Shown here: positions 1 through 7,903 of the stretch, piece after piece | Layout: every line of letters starts with the position of its first letter | Numbering within the stretch: position 1 is the first letter of the stretch | Assembly: GCA_035498715.1 (NCBI GenBank) | Contig: DATJZV010000068.1 | Span: 62,001-126,000 of the forward strand | Length of the DNA: 64,000 nucleotides | Reading direction: 5' to 3' | From: DASPSR01 sp035498715 | GTDB taxonomy: Bacteria > Nitrospirota > UBA9217 | Position numbers and translations under genes: made by a program | Notes under the pieces: model-generated | The model's input: the letters and a program-made list of their open reading frames with translations, nothing else | Database searches by the model: none | Told to the model about the DNA's origin: nothing

Positions 1-810
1 AGCCATCTCAGCAGTTCTGCGTTTGCTGCTACTGCACTCCTGTGTGTTCTCAGTATCATCCTCGGGGTGCTGGCTGGCATGGTCGTGACGCACCATATCT
101 CCTCATCCATAAACAAACTCAGGGAAGCCACAAACCACTTCGCTGAAGGAAATTTTAAATATGATCCCCGGATAAGCACGGAAGACGAAATTGGGAACCT
201 GTCTTCGGCGTTTCTTGCCATGGGCAAAAGGCTTGTGAAGCTCGAAGAGATGTATCTCGATGCCAGTCCTCTGACGCGCCTGCCTGGGGGTATCGCAATC
301 GAAAATGCGCTCAAGCTGCGGCTTGAATCCAGACAGCCAATTGCATTCTGCGTGATCGACCTAGATAATTTTAAGTCATTCAATGACCACTATGGCTATG
401 CTTATGGAAACGAAGTGATCAAAGAGACGGCAAGAATCATAGAGGTCGCTGCGAAGGCAAAGGGCACGCCCGAAGACTTTGTCGGGCATGTGGGTGGAGA
501 CGACTTCGTAGTGATCACGATTCCGGAGCACATGCGCGAGATTAGTTCCGAGATCATAAGGCAGTTCGATGAGCGTGTACCGCATTTCTACGACGAGGAA
601 GACAGAAAAAATGGTTTTATTCTTGGTAAAAATAGGCAGGGCGAGGAGGTTGCGTTCCCGCTCATGACAATCTCCATAGCGATCGTGACGAACGAGCAGC
701 GTACATTGACGAATCCTTTGGAGGCGTCAGAGATCGCCGCCGAGCTCAAGGATTACGCAAAAACAATCGCTCAGAGCGTCTTTGTAGTTGACAAGCGGAG
801 GACGGCTTGA
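1..810 (+). CDS. HAMP-GGDEF signalling protein, 5' truncated by window edge
   Basis: The frame is open from the first base, so the N-terminus lies outside the window. What remains starts with a hydrophobic membrane segment (bases 1-95), continues into a HAMP linker (about 90-260, with a TEDEIGNLSSAF stretch) and ends in a GGDEF-type domain. The metal/substrate motif DLDNF is present and the signature is GGDDF (493-507), one residue off the consensus, so diguanylate cyclase activity is possible but not assured. The usual Arg before the signature is replaced by His (GHVGGDDF). It is probably an inner-membrane sensor in c-di-GMP signalling. Its stop overlaps the TTG start of the next gene, which suggests co-translation. 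Confidence 0.85.
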   Translation, partial: SHLSSSAFAATALLCVLSIILGVLAGMVVTHHISSSINKLREATNHFAEGNFKYDPRISTEDEIGNLSSAFLAMGKRLVKLEEMYLDASPLTRLPGGIAIENALKLRLESRQPIAFCVIDLDNFKSFNDHYGYAYGNEVIKETARIIEVAAKAKGTPEDFVGHVGGDDFVVITIPEHMREISSEIIRQFDERVPHFYDEEDRKNGFILGKNRQGEEVAFPLMTISIAIVTNEQRTLTNPLEASEIAAELKDYAKTIAQSVFVVDKRRTA

Positions 811-1595
811 AGGGACACACCATATTCACTCAATCGGTCACGAGACGGAAGGAGAGGACCGTCCTCAAGGGTCTTACGCCGCTGCTCCTGGTACTTACGC
901 TGGCTGGTTGCGCCTCACTCATGCAGAACCAGTCGGGAGGGGAAAGCGCTGGGAAATTTCAGGATGCGAAGACCGCCTACGAGCAGGGGAAGTTCAAAGA
1001 GGCATACAATGAGTACCGAGCACTTGCCGAAAGCACCACGGACCCCGGCTTGGCCGAACAATCGAAATTCAATGCAGCGTATATCCTTGTAGACCACAAG
1101 AACCCCGACAAAAATTATGTTCGCGCCTCGCGAGAATTTGAGGAGTTCCTGATCCGTTATCCGAGGAGCGCTCGTGCCGACGAGGCAGGTTCATGGGTCG
1201 AAATTCTAAAACAATTCGAACGGTCACGAACGAATGAGCTTCTGCACCAGGTGGATGACCTCACCAAGCGAGTGGACGATCTGACAAGGGATCTGCGGGG
1301 AATACAGGCGGAGAACGAAGAACTGAACAAGGAGCGGAGTACGCTCTTGATCGAACGGTCAAGACTCACGAAGAAAGTGGATGATCTCCTGAACGATAAG
1401 GACGATCTGCTCAAAGACAAGGCGACGCTCATCAAGGAACGGGAAGGGCTGACGAAAAAGATCGATGTGCTTAACAGGGACAGGGATGCTCTGGTGCTAG
1501 CCAAGGAAAAGCTTGAGAAAAGCCTCCAAGACCTCACCATGGTCGATGTAAAGATGGAAAAGCAGCGGAAAAAGATCACGAAGGAGGGGAAATAA
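807..1595 (+). CDS. Coiled-coil lipoprotein with TPR-like N-terminal half
   Basis: 262 residues. The start is TTG at 807, overlapping the preceding TGA (TTGA), with GGAGG at 797-801 as ribosome binding site. An atypically long signal peptide ends in the lipobox LAGC (Cys codon 909-911), so the mature protein should be lipid-anchored. Residues about 50-130 look like TPR helices (YEQGKFKEAYNEYRALAE, then a helix containing FEEFLIRYP as in BamD/YbgF-type proteins). Residues about 140-255 form a heptad-rich coiled coil with repeated DDLxxDKDDLLKDK blocks. The overlap with the GGDEF gene suggests a functional pair, perhaps an envelope partner of that sensor. No specific family is recognised. Confidence 0.8.
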   Translation: MKGHTIFTQSVTRRKERTVLKGLTPLLLVLTLAGCASLMQNQSGGESAGKFQDAKTAYEQGKFKEAYNEYRALAESTTDPGLAEQSKFNAAYILVDHKNPDKNYVRASREFEEFLIRYPRSARADEAGSWVEILKQFERSRTNELLHQVDDLTKRVDDLTRDLRGIQAENEELNKERSTLLIERSRLTKKVDDLLNDKDDLLKDKATLIKEREGLTKKIDVLNRDRDALVLAKEKLEKSLQDLTMVDVKMEKQRKKITKEGK

Positions 1596-1783
1596 GGACC
1601 ATCCCATGCCGGGGTGCTCCACCTGCTAGGTCTGTCCCCGTGCTTCTTGTATTTAAATAGACAGGTAGAACTGGATATAAGGAATGCAGTGCAATATTGT
1701 GGTGATGGTTTTTGCGGTGCGAAGAGGTTTCACTGGGGCAGCAGATGTCGGGTGGCCGTGAACTATGACCAATTGTACAGCGG

Positions 1784-1984
1784 TTATGATCTCCCCTGCC
1801 TGCTCAACCTGAGATTCTTCATTTTTCTTTTCTGAGCTTCCCGCCGCTTCCGTTTCTTTTTTAGAGATGGTTTCTCGTAAAAACGTCTGTTCTTCAGCTC
1901 CCGGAAAAGTCCATCATGCTGCATCTTCCGTTTGAGAAGGCGTATGGCTTTTTCGATGTCCCTGTCATATACCCTTATCTCCAA
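1784..1984 (-). CDS. rpsU: 30S ribosomal protein bS21
   Basis: 66 residues, matching bS21 end to end: an N-terminal stretch EKAIRLLKRKMQHDGLFREL, then RRFYEKPS and a Lys/Arg-rich tail. The start is TTG at 1984 and it overlaps the last 10 bases of the upstream RRM gene; GGAAGGA inside that gene's 3' end supplies the ribosome binding site. bS21 is a small-subunit protein involved in initiation on structured mRNAs. The overlap implies translational coupling to the RRM protein. The tail runs about 6 residues past the usual end (RLSRQGRS). Confidence 0.92.
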   Translation of the reverse strand: MEIRVYDRDIEKAIRLLKRKMQHDGLFRELKNRRFYEKPSLKKKRKRREAQKRKMKNLRLSRQGRS

Positions 1985-2307
1985 TTATTCTGGTTCCTTC
2001 CCCCCCGATCGAATCCCCGTTGGCCGCCTCTTCCGCCGCCCCCGGATCTGCCCCGCTCTTTCTGGGGTCGTGCTTCGCTTACGGTGATCGATCTTTCTTG
2101 GACGGTCGTGCCGTTCAGGCTGGAGATCGCCTTGTCACCGTCCTCATCATTGGCCATTTCCACGAAGCCAAATCCCTTGGACCGTCCCGTCGACGGGTCC
2201 GTTATGATCTTGGCCGAGAGGACCTCCCCGATGGGGGTGAATATCTCCTTCAGTCCCTCTTCGGTCATTTTATACGATAGATTGCCTACATACAGCTTCT
2301 TTGCCAT
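1975..2307 (-). CDS. Single-RRM RNA-binding protein
   Basis: 110 residues. One RNA recognition motif spans about residues 1-80, with RNP2 as LYVGNLSY and RNP1 as KGFGFVEM, the aromatic residues that stack on RNA bases. The C-terminal 30 residues are Gly/Arg-rich (RSGGGGRGGQRGFDRGG), as in cyanobacterial and proteobacterial Rbp proteins. The ATG is preceded by CAGGAGGCGGAAC. It lies between cspA and rpsU on the same strand and overlaps rpsU. An RNA chaperone role in cold or stress adaptation is inferred from family and context. Confidence 0.93.
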   Translation of the reverse strand: MAKKLYVGNLSYKMTEEGLKEIFTPIGEVLSAKIITDPSTGRSKGFGFVEMANDEDGDKAISSLNGTTVQERSITVSEARPQKERGRSGGGGRGGQRGFDRGGRNQNNWR

Positions 2308-2394
2308 GTTCCGCCTCCTGTGAAATATTGAATGCCTGCTCTATGTCCTGCATTCTTCGAACACGAAGTTGTCATCCAGACCGATTGCCGGGAA

Positions 2395-2595
2395 TTAGAG
2401 CTTTACGACGTTGACTGCCTGGAGGCCTTTCGGGCCTTTTGCTATATCGAAACTCACCGAATCCCCTTCTGCAAGGCTTCTGAAACCATCACCCTGGATT
2501 GCCGAGAAGTGGACGAAAACATCGCTCCCCTCTTCGGACGTTATAAACCCGTAACCCTTTGCATCGTTGAACCACTTTACCGAACCGTTTGACAT
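2395..2595 (-). CDS. cspA: Cold-shock domain protein (CspA family)
   Basis: 66 residues, full-length for the family. RNP1 is present as KGYGFI and RNP2 as VFVHFSAI on a five-stranded beta-barrel pattern beginning GSVKWFNDAKGYGFI. It binds single-stranded RNA and melts secondary structure. The ribosome binding site AAGGAGGAG is very strong. The next gene in the same direction is the RRM protein, 87 bases on. A terminator hairpin (2635-2674) lies only about 40 bases upstream on the same strand, so its promoter must be compressed into that gap or expression depends on readthrough. Confidence 0.95.
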   Translation of the reverse strand: MSNGSVKWFNDAKGYGFITSEEGSDVFVHFSAIQGDGFRSLAEGDSVSFDIAKGPKGLQAVNVVKL

Positions 2596-2634
2596 CTGCT
2601 CCTCCTTAAGTGAAATGAAAAGTCCCTTATACGC

Positions 2635-2674
2635 AAAAAAAAGACCGCAAACCTACGATGTAGTTTTTGCAGTC
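2635..2674 (-). terminator. Rho-independent terminator after der
   Basis: On the minus strand a GACTGCAAAAACTAC / GTAGGTTTGCGGTC hairpin with a 4-base ATCG loop is followed by eight T. It lies about 110 bases after the der stop and 40 bases before the cspA start, so it could also act as an attenuator in a longer cspA transcript. Confidence 0.75.
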
Positions 2675-2785
2675 AACCAGTTAACAAAAACTCACGAAAT
2701 CCTATGTACCGTGAAAATAATAGCCCGAGTCGAAAGATAAGTCAACCTTTTTTTCCGCTTTGTAGCTGCCCCATGCTGCTGAGGC

Positions 2786-4147
2786 TCATGATCTCGGCTT
2801 TCTTTTCCTGCTCTGCCGGTCCTCCGGTCTCCGCCTCTTGGCGAAGATTCGTATGGGGGTGCCGCGGAATCCGAATGATTGCCTCAGATTGTTCTCGATA
2901 TAGCGGAGGTAAGAGAAGTGAACGCCATCCGGATAATTTACGAATACGACGAATGTCGGAGGATTGATGTCCACCTGGGTGCTATAATAATACTTTACCC
3001 GCTTCCCTCGGTAGAGCGGCGGTTCGTGACCGGCAGCAAGTCTCTCGAAGACCCTGTTAAGATCGGCTGTGGGAACGCGTTTCTCTCGTTCCGCTACTAT
3101 CCTATCGATCTCTTCAAAGACCTTGGTGATCCGCTGGCGGGTGACGGCCGAAATGGTGAGGACAGCGGCGTAATCAGCAAACTTGAGCCTCTGTTGAACG
3201 TCTTGCATGAACCGCTTGAACGCCTGTTCTCTGTCAGGGACAAGGTCCCACTTGTTGAGTCCGATGATGATGCCCTTTCCTGCCTCATGTGCGAGACCCA
3301 CGATCCGTTCGTCCTGCTCGGTGATCCCTTCCGAGGCATCGATCAGCACGATAGCGATATCGGCACGGGATATGCTTTTCATTGCGCGCATCACGCTGTA
3401 TTTTTCGACTCCTTGGCTGATCCTGCCGCGGCTTCGGATGCCGGCGGTGTCCACCAGCACATATTTTCTGCCGTAGTACTGGTAGACACTGTCGACGGCG
3501 TCCCTCGTTGTGCCTGCTATGGGGCTCACGATCATCCGGTCCTCGCCGATGAGCGCATTTACGAAGGACGACTTACCGACATTTGGCCTGCCGATGATCG
3601 CGATTCGCGGCATGGCACCAGTCTCCTTGTCCTGTTGTGGTTCGTCTGTCGCTGGCAGCATTCGGGAGAGCTCGTCCATGAGCTCGGAAAATCCGGGGCC
3701 GTGCTGTGCGGACACGGGAAAGAGGGCGTCGATGCCGAGACGGTAGAAGTCCGGGAGGAGCGCTTCGTGCCGGACTCCGTCAACCTTGTTGACGGCGTAG
3801 ATCACCGGTTTGCCAGAGGCCCTGAGTCGCTGGCACACTTCGATGTCTGACGGCACCAGCCCCTGTTGCCCGTCCATGAGGAAGATGATATGGTCGGCTT
3901 CCTCCACGGCGAGCGTGGTTTGCTCCCTCATCCTGGTGTACATGGGATCATCGGTCGCGGGCTCGAACCCTCCGGTGTCCACAAGCAGAAAGCGCTTACC
4001 TTCCCATTCAGCCTCTGCGTAATTGCGGTCACGAGTCACGCCCGGCATGTCCTCTACGATTGCGAGGTTTCTGCCGATGATCCGGTTGAACAGGGTTGAC
4101 TTGCCGACGTTTGGCCGGCCGACTATGGCTACAACTGGTTTCGACAT
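2786..4147 (-). CDS. der: Ribosome assembly GTPase Der (EngA)
   Basis: 453 residues, typical for Der. It has two tandem GTPase domains: the first has GRPNVGKST (P-loop), DTGG and NKVD; the second has GRPNVGKSS, DTAG and NKWD. These are followed by a KH-like domain (about residues 355-440) and a basic tail ending KRRRPEDRQSRKRKPRS. Der is essential for 50S subunit maturation. The start is the ATG next to MSKPVVAIVGRPNVG; no clear ribosome binding site is visible. It stands alone, with the divergent DUF4124 gene upstream. Confidence 0.97.
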   Translation of the reverse strand: MSKPVVAIVGRPNVGKSTLFNRIIGRNLAIVEDMPGVTRDRNYAEAEWEGKRFLLVDTGGFEPATDDPMYTRMREQTTLAVEEADHIIFLMDGQQGLVPSDIEVCQRLRASGKPVIYAVNKVDGVRHEALLPDFYRLGIDALFPVSAQHGPGFSELMDELSRMLPATDEPQQDKETGAMPRIAIIGRPNVGKSSFVNALIGEDRMIVSPIAGTTRDAVDSVYQYYGRKYVLVDTAGIRSRGRISQGVEKYSVMRAMKSISRADIAIVLIDASEGITEQDERIVGLAHEAGKGIIIGLNKWDLVPDREQAFKRFMQDVQQRLKFADYAAVLTISAVTRQRITKVFEEIDRIVAEREKRVPTADLNRVFERLAAGHEPPLYRGKRVKYYYSTQVDINPPTFVVFVNYPDGVHFSYLRYIENNLRQSFGFRGTPIRIFAKRRRPEDRQSRKRKPRS

Positions 4148-4321
4148 GGTTTTAACCGCAGTCTCTCAATACTTATGTCATAGCTCCCACCGGACTTAAA
4201 TTGCAATTGCAACTGCTCAAAGATTGAAGTCATTCAATATTATTTCGGATTCAGGTTTCGAATTAGGGAGTTGACGTCACGCACTATATCATTTTTACGC
4301 GCGTCAGTTCAAGAAAAAACC

Positions 4322-4350
4322 TTGCGAAGCCCTGCTATTTGTGTTATTTT
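4322..4350 (+). promoter_or_regulatory. Putative sigma-70 promoter for the DUF4124 gene
   Basis: TTGCGA (4322-4327), 17-base spacer, TATTTT (4345-4350), 30 bases before the ATG at 4380. Visual match only. Confidence 0.35.
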
Positions 4351-4379
4351 TTATCTTCATACCATTCCAAGAGGCCACC

Positions 4380-4901
4380 ATGCGAAGATATGCTGTTCTG
4401 GTTGTGTGCATAATGCTTTTGTCCGTTTCACGCGCTTCGGCGGAGTTTTACCGGTGGGTGGACAGAGACGGAAAGGAAAATTTTACCAATAACCCTGCGA
4501 CGATTCCCGCGGAGTACCAGAGCAGATCAGTACCGGTTAAGATCGATGAAGCCCGGGTAAGCGTAGGGGACAATCCGCCTGTCGCTAAGAAGATGCCCGT
4601 GTCCGTCATGGAGAATAAGGACAAGTACGGCAAGGGAGAAGAGTATTGGCGTGATAAGGCCTCAAATCTGCGAGTGAAGCTCCGCGATCTTCAGGCTGAG
4701 CATGATCTGGTGGTGAAACAGCTGGAAGGCCAGGATCAGAATCCGAAGAAGACAGGCAGCAAAAAGAAGTCCAATTCAAGTGTTGAGAAAAAGAAGTTGA
4801 AGCTTGACAAGGACATTGCTAAGACCAGAAAGATGCTTGAAGTCGACCTCCCGGAAGAGGCGCGCAGGGCAGAAGCATATCAGGGGTGGATAAGAGAGTA
4901 G
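4380..4901 (+). CDS. DUF4124 domain secreted protein
   Basis: 173 residues. An in-frame upstream start at 4341 exists, but ATG at 4380 gives a standard signal peptide (MRRYAVLVVCIMLLSVSRASA, cut near A-E). The mature protein opens with a DUF4124 domain (EFYRWVDRDGKENFTNNPA), a short periplasmic module of unknown function. The second half is Lys-rich and predicted helical/coiled (residues about 95-165, with KKTGSKKKSNSSVEKKKLKL). No enzymatic motif is visible. It is followed by a hairpin and by the structured RNA upstream of leuS. Confidence 0.8.
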   Translation: MRRYAVLVVCIMLLSVSRASAEFYRWVDRDGKENFTNNPATIPAEYQSRSVPVKIDEARVSVGDNPPVAKKMPVSVMENKDKYGKGEEYWRDKASNLRVKLRDLQAEHDLVVKQLEGQDQNPKKTGSKKKSNSSVEKKKLKLDKDIAKTRKMLEVDLPEEARRAEAYQGWIRE

Positions 4902-4912
4902 CGCGGAACTCA

Positions 4913-4932
4913 CAGTTCGGAGCACCGAACTG
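4913..4932 (+). other. Perfect 8-bp inverted repeat
   Basis: CAGTTCGG, loop AGCA, CCGAACTG, 12 bases after the DUF4124 stop. No T-tract follows, so it is not a classical terminator. It could be a 3'-end stabilising hairpin or part of the following structured RNA. Confidence 0.5.
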
Positions 4933-4937
4933 CGGTA

Positions 4938-5105
4938 GCCCAGATCCAGCCGTAACCGTCCCCTGCATCTCGGAAATCTCTGTGAGGGGGGACCAAGGAT
5001 CCGGCGACCGAAGGAGTAGAAAAAGATCATTAGGACATGCGATAGCACTGCAGAGAGATCGTCGCGAAAAATGTGGTCATACGAGTTAGCTAACCCGCGC
5101 TGGGC
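4938..5105 (+). ncRNA. Structured leader RNA, possible c-di-AMP (ydaO/yuaA-like) riboswitch
   Basis: A closing helix P1 pairs GCCCAG (4938-4943) with CTGGGC (5100-5105). The 5' side continues as AGATCC, like the AATCC that follows P1 in ydaO RNAs. A second helix pairs GTCCCCT (4958-4964) with the G-rich run at 4985-4993, giving GGGGGACCAA, which recalls the GGGGGACC block of ydaO. A long arm pairs GGACAT (5033-5038) with ATGTGGTC (5071-5078). The 3' end GTTAGCTAACCCGCG (5085-5099) resembles the conserved CAGCTAACYYCG of that class. I do not see the expected GGGGTGAATC segment. The next gene, leuS, would be an unusual target, and a separate promoter candidate lies between. That it is structured is fairly likely; its class is tentative. 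Confidence 0.42.
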
Positions 5106-5191
5106 AAAGTTCGGCACGGGATAAAGTTTATAAATCCTGACACCAGATCACTTATCATCAGTGAGCAATTTGTCAAGGGACGCATCAAGCA

Positions 5192-5218
5192 TTGACACAG
5201 GTATTGATGCAGTATTTT
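5192..5218 (+). promoter_or_regulatory. Putative leuS promoter
   Basis: TTGACA (5192-5197) and TATTTT (5213-5218) with a short 15-base spacer. The same DNA forms a GCATCAA/TTGATGC hairpin (5182-5210) before the T-rich stretch, so it could instead act as a weak terminator for the upstream structured RNA. Confidence 0.4.
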
Positions 5219-5252
5219 CCTTCATTCCCGCAGCCTGCTGTGGAGAGGTTCA

Positions 5253-7757
5253 GTGCAGTTTGCAATGTCGTGGAGGCATCAGTTGGACGAACGGTACGAT
5301 TTCAGGAAAGTTGAAGAACGCTGGCAGCGCTACTGGGAAGAGCAAAAGACGTTCAAGGTAACAGAAGATGCATCGAAGCGGAAATACTACTGCCTTGAGA
5401 TGTTTCCCTACCCCTCGGGCAGGATCCATATGGGCCATGTGCGGAATTACGCTATCGGGGACGTGGTCTCACGCTATAAGCGGATGAACGGGTTCAACGT
5501 GCTCCACCCGATGGGATGGGACTCCTTCGGCCTGCCGGCCGAGAACGCGGCCATCAAACACGGTATCCATCCTTCGAAGTGGACGCTGGAGAACATCGCC
5601 TTCATGCGGGACAAGCAGCTCAAGCGCATGGGCCTCTCCTACGACTGGGACCGCGAGGTGACTACCTGCCTCGAAGACTACTATCGTTGGAACCAATGGT
5701 TCTTCATCAAGATGTACGAGCGGGGACTGGCGTACAAGAAACTCTCGTACGTGAACTGGTGCCCGTCTTGTGGCACCGTGCTTGCGAACGAGCAGGTGGA
5801 GGGCGGCCTCTGCTGGCGCTGCGGTTCGGTCGTCACACATAAAGAACTCGAGCAGTGGTTCTTCAAGATAACGGCCTACGCCGAGGAACTGCTCTCTTAC
5901 TGCGACAAGCTTCCCGGCTGGCCAGAGCGTGTGCTCACGATGCAGCGGAACTGGATCGGGAAATCCATCGGCGTGGTGGTAGACTTCATTGTCGAAGGAA
6001 CCGGTGAGAAGCTCACAATCTTCACTACGCGCCAGGACACGCTCTACGGCGTAACCTTCATGAGCGTCGCGCCCGAGCACCCCATGCTCGAGTCGCTCAT
6101 CAAGGGCAAGAAACAAGCCGACGAGGTGCGGGCCTTCTGTCAACGGGTGATGCGCGAGGACAAAGCTGCGCGCACCGACGAGAAACAGGAAAAAGAGGGC
6201 GTTTTTACCGGCTCCTATGCCGTCAATCCCTTGAACAACGAAAAGGTGCCGGTTTGGGTCGGGAATTTCGTGCTTATGGAATACGGTACCGGAGCGATTA
6301 TGTCCGTTCCTGCTCACGACCAGCGCGATTTTGAGTTTGCCAAGAAGTACGGATTGCCGATCCGTATCGTGATCCAGAATCCTGAAAAGAGACTCGAGGC
6401 CGAGACGATGCAACAGGCCTACGTTGAGGACGGCGTCATGGTGAACTCCGGCAGATTCGACGGACTCTCGAACACTGTATCAAAGGAAAAGATCGCCGAT
6501 TATGTCGAACAGAGCAAGCTTGGCAAGCGCACCGTAAACTGGCGGCTTCGCGACTGGGGCATCTCGCGCCAACGCTACTGGGGTACGCCGATCCCAATCA
6601 TCTACTGCGAAAAGTGCGGTGCTGTTCCGGTTCCGGAGAACCAGCTGCCCGTAAAACTGCCGATGGACGTTGAGTTCACGGGCAAGGGGCTTTCGCCTCT
6701 GGTGGAGTCCAAGACGTTCCGGGAAACGACCTGCCCGCGGTGCGGCGGGACAGCCCGGCGCGAGACGGACACCATGGACACCTTTGTGGACTCGTCATGG
6801 TATTTCCTTCGCTACTGTTCGTCGAAGTATGATAAGGCGCCCTTCGACAAAAAAGCGGCGGCCTACTGGATGGGCGTGGACCAGTATATCGGCGGCATCG
6901 AGCATGCCGTGCTGCACCTGCTCTATGCACGGTTCTTTACCAAGGTCATACGTGACCTCGGCCTCTTCGATGGCGACGAGCCGTTCGAGAATCTCCTGAC
7001 ACAGGGCATGGTGATCAAGGATGGCGCAAAGATGAGCAAGTCCAAGGGGAACGTGGTAGACCCGGACTTCATCCTCTCGAATTACGGTGCGGACACGGCC
7101 CGGCTTTTCTCGCTTTTTGCAGCACCTCCGGAGCGCGACCTCGACTGGAGCGACCAAGGAGTGGACGGAGCGTATCGCTTCTTGCATCGTGTCTGGGCGA
7201 TTGTGTACAAGTTCAGTGGAGATGTTAAGGACATAAATCCTGCCGGACCTCAGTTCCGGGGCGATAAGCTCTACCGTAAAACTCATCTCACAATCAAAAA
7301 AGTGACCGAGGACATCGAGCGTGAGTTCCATTTCAATACCGCGATAGCGGCGCTGATGGAAATGGTGAACGAGATGTACGATTATACATCGAGCGGGTTT
7401 AGTCCTAGCAGGCAAGGACCTGTGCTACGGTCGGCCATTGACGCGCTCACGCTGCTCATTTCTCCTTTTGCGCCGCATTTCGCAGAAGAGCTGTGGGCAT
7501 CGCTCGGCGGGGAGGGCACGATTGCGCATGCCGCTTGGCCCCAGTATGACCCAGATGCGATCATGGCAACGGAGATCACGATTGTGGTTCAGGTGAACGG
7601 CAAGGTCCGGAGCAAGCTGACGGTGCCGGTCGGCACATCGGGCAATGACATTGAAGCAGCGGCGCTTGAGGACTCGAAGGTCAAGGATTTCATGAACGGC
7701 AAGGCTCCGAAGAAGGTGATCGTGGTCCAGGGAAAGCTCGTGAATGTGGTGGTGTAA
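5253..7757 (+). CDS. leuS: Leucyl-tRNA synthetase
   Basis: 834 residues, normal for bacterial LeuRS. The class I motifs are visible: HMGH near residue 60 (PSGRIHMGHVRN) and KMSKS near residue 593. A zinc-binding ZN-1 module (CPSCGTVLANEQ...CWRCG) and the CP1 editing domain (TTRQDTLYGVTF, GTGAIMSVPAHDQRD) are intact; the tRNA-binding anticodon domain and C-terminal domain follow. It charges tRNA-Leu. GTG at 5253 is preferred because GGAGAGG ends 4 bases upstream; ATG at 5265 is too far from it. Its position next to a 24-kb branched-chain amino-acid region is probably coincidental. Confidence 0.97.
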   Translation: MQFAMSWRHQLDERYDFRKVEERWQRYWEEQKTFKVTEDASKRKYYCLEMFPYPSGRIHMGHVRNYAIGDVVSRYKRMNGFNVLHPMGWDSFGLPAENAAIKHGIHPSKWTLENIAFMRDKQLKRMGLSYDWDREVTTCLEDYYRWNQWFFIKMYERGLAYKKLSYVNWCPSCGTVLANEQVEGGLCWRCGSVVTHKELEQWFFKITAYAEELLSYCDKLPGWPERVLTMQRNWIGKSIGVVVDFIVEGTGEKLTIFTTRQDTLYGVTFMSVAPEHPMLESLIKGKKQADEVRAFCQRVMREDKAARTDEKQEKEGVFTGSYAVNPLNNEKVPVWVGNFVLMEYGTGAIMSVPAHDQRDFEFAKKYGLPIRIVIQNPEKRLEAETMQQAYVEDGVMVNSGRFDGLSNTVSKEKIADYVEQSKLGKRTVNWRLRDWGISRQRYWGTPIPIIYCEKCGAVPVPENQLPVKLPMDVEFTGKGLSPLVESKTFRETTCPRCGGTARRETDTMDTFVDSSWYFLRYCSSKYDKAPFDKKAAAYWMGVDQYIGGIEHAVLHLLYARFFTKVIRDLGLFDGDEPFENLLTQGMVIKDGAKMSKSKGNVVDPDFILSNYGADTARLFSLFAAPPERDLDWSDQGVDGAYRFLHRVWAIVYKFSGDVKDINPAGPQFRGDKLYRKTHLTIKKVTEDIEREFHFNTAIAALMEMVNEMYDYTSSGFSPSRQGPVLRSAIDALTLLISPFAPHFAEELWASLGGEGTIAHAAWPQYDPDAIMATEITIVVQVNGKVRSKLTVPVGTSGNDIEAAALEDSKVKDFMNGKAPKKVIVVQGKLVNVVV

Positions 7758-7764
7758 AGGACAA

Positions 7765-7890
7765 ACTTCAAGTCATGAATTCCAAGTCCAAATAACGTCG
7801 AAAATCCAAGCTTAAATAACTGCGCGAGTCTGAATTTCGATACCGGGAATTGACTATTACTTGGGATTCGGACATTGGGATTTGACATTT
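7765..7890. repeat. Degenerate short-word repeat region
   Basis: The gap between leuS and lptE is built of related words such as GAATTCCAAGTCCAAATAAC, GAAAATCCAAGC and their inverted forms TTGGGATTCGG and TTGGGATTTGACATTT. A similar texture occurs at 17265-17385. These look like decayed dispersed intergenic repeats; no gene is supported. Confidence 0.45.
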
Positions 7891-7903
7891 ATAAAGGGAC
7901 ATT

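Noticed and set aside
2879..3850. Long + frame across der
   Set aside because: Antisense shadow of the Der GTPase; no ribosome binding site or recognisable domain.
4902..5252. T-box leader for leuS
   Set aside because: The TGGNACCGCG antiterminator motif and a specifier stem with a Leu codon were not found; the GGGGGACCAA block fits another class better.
5469..6413. Long open frame antisense to leuS
   Set aside because: It is a shadow of a GC-rich conserved gene; composition is His/Leu/Val-rich without motifs, and leuS is unambiguous.
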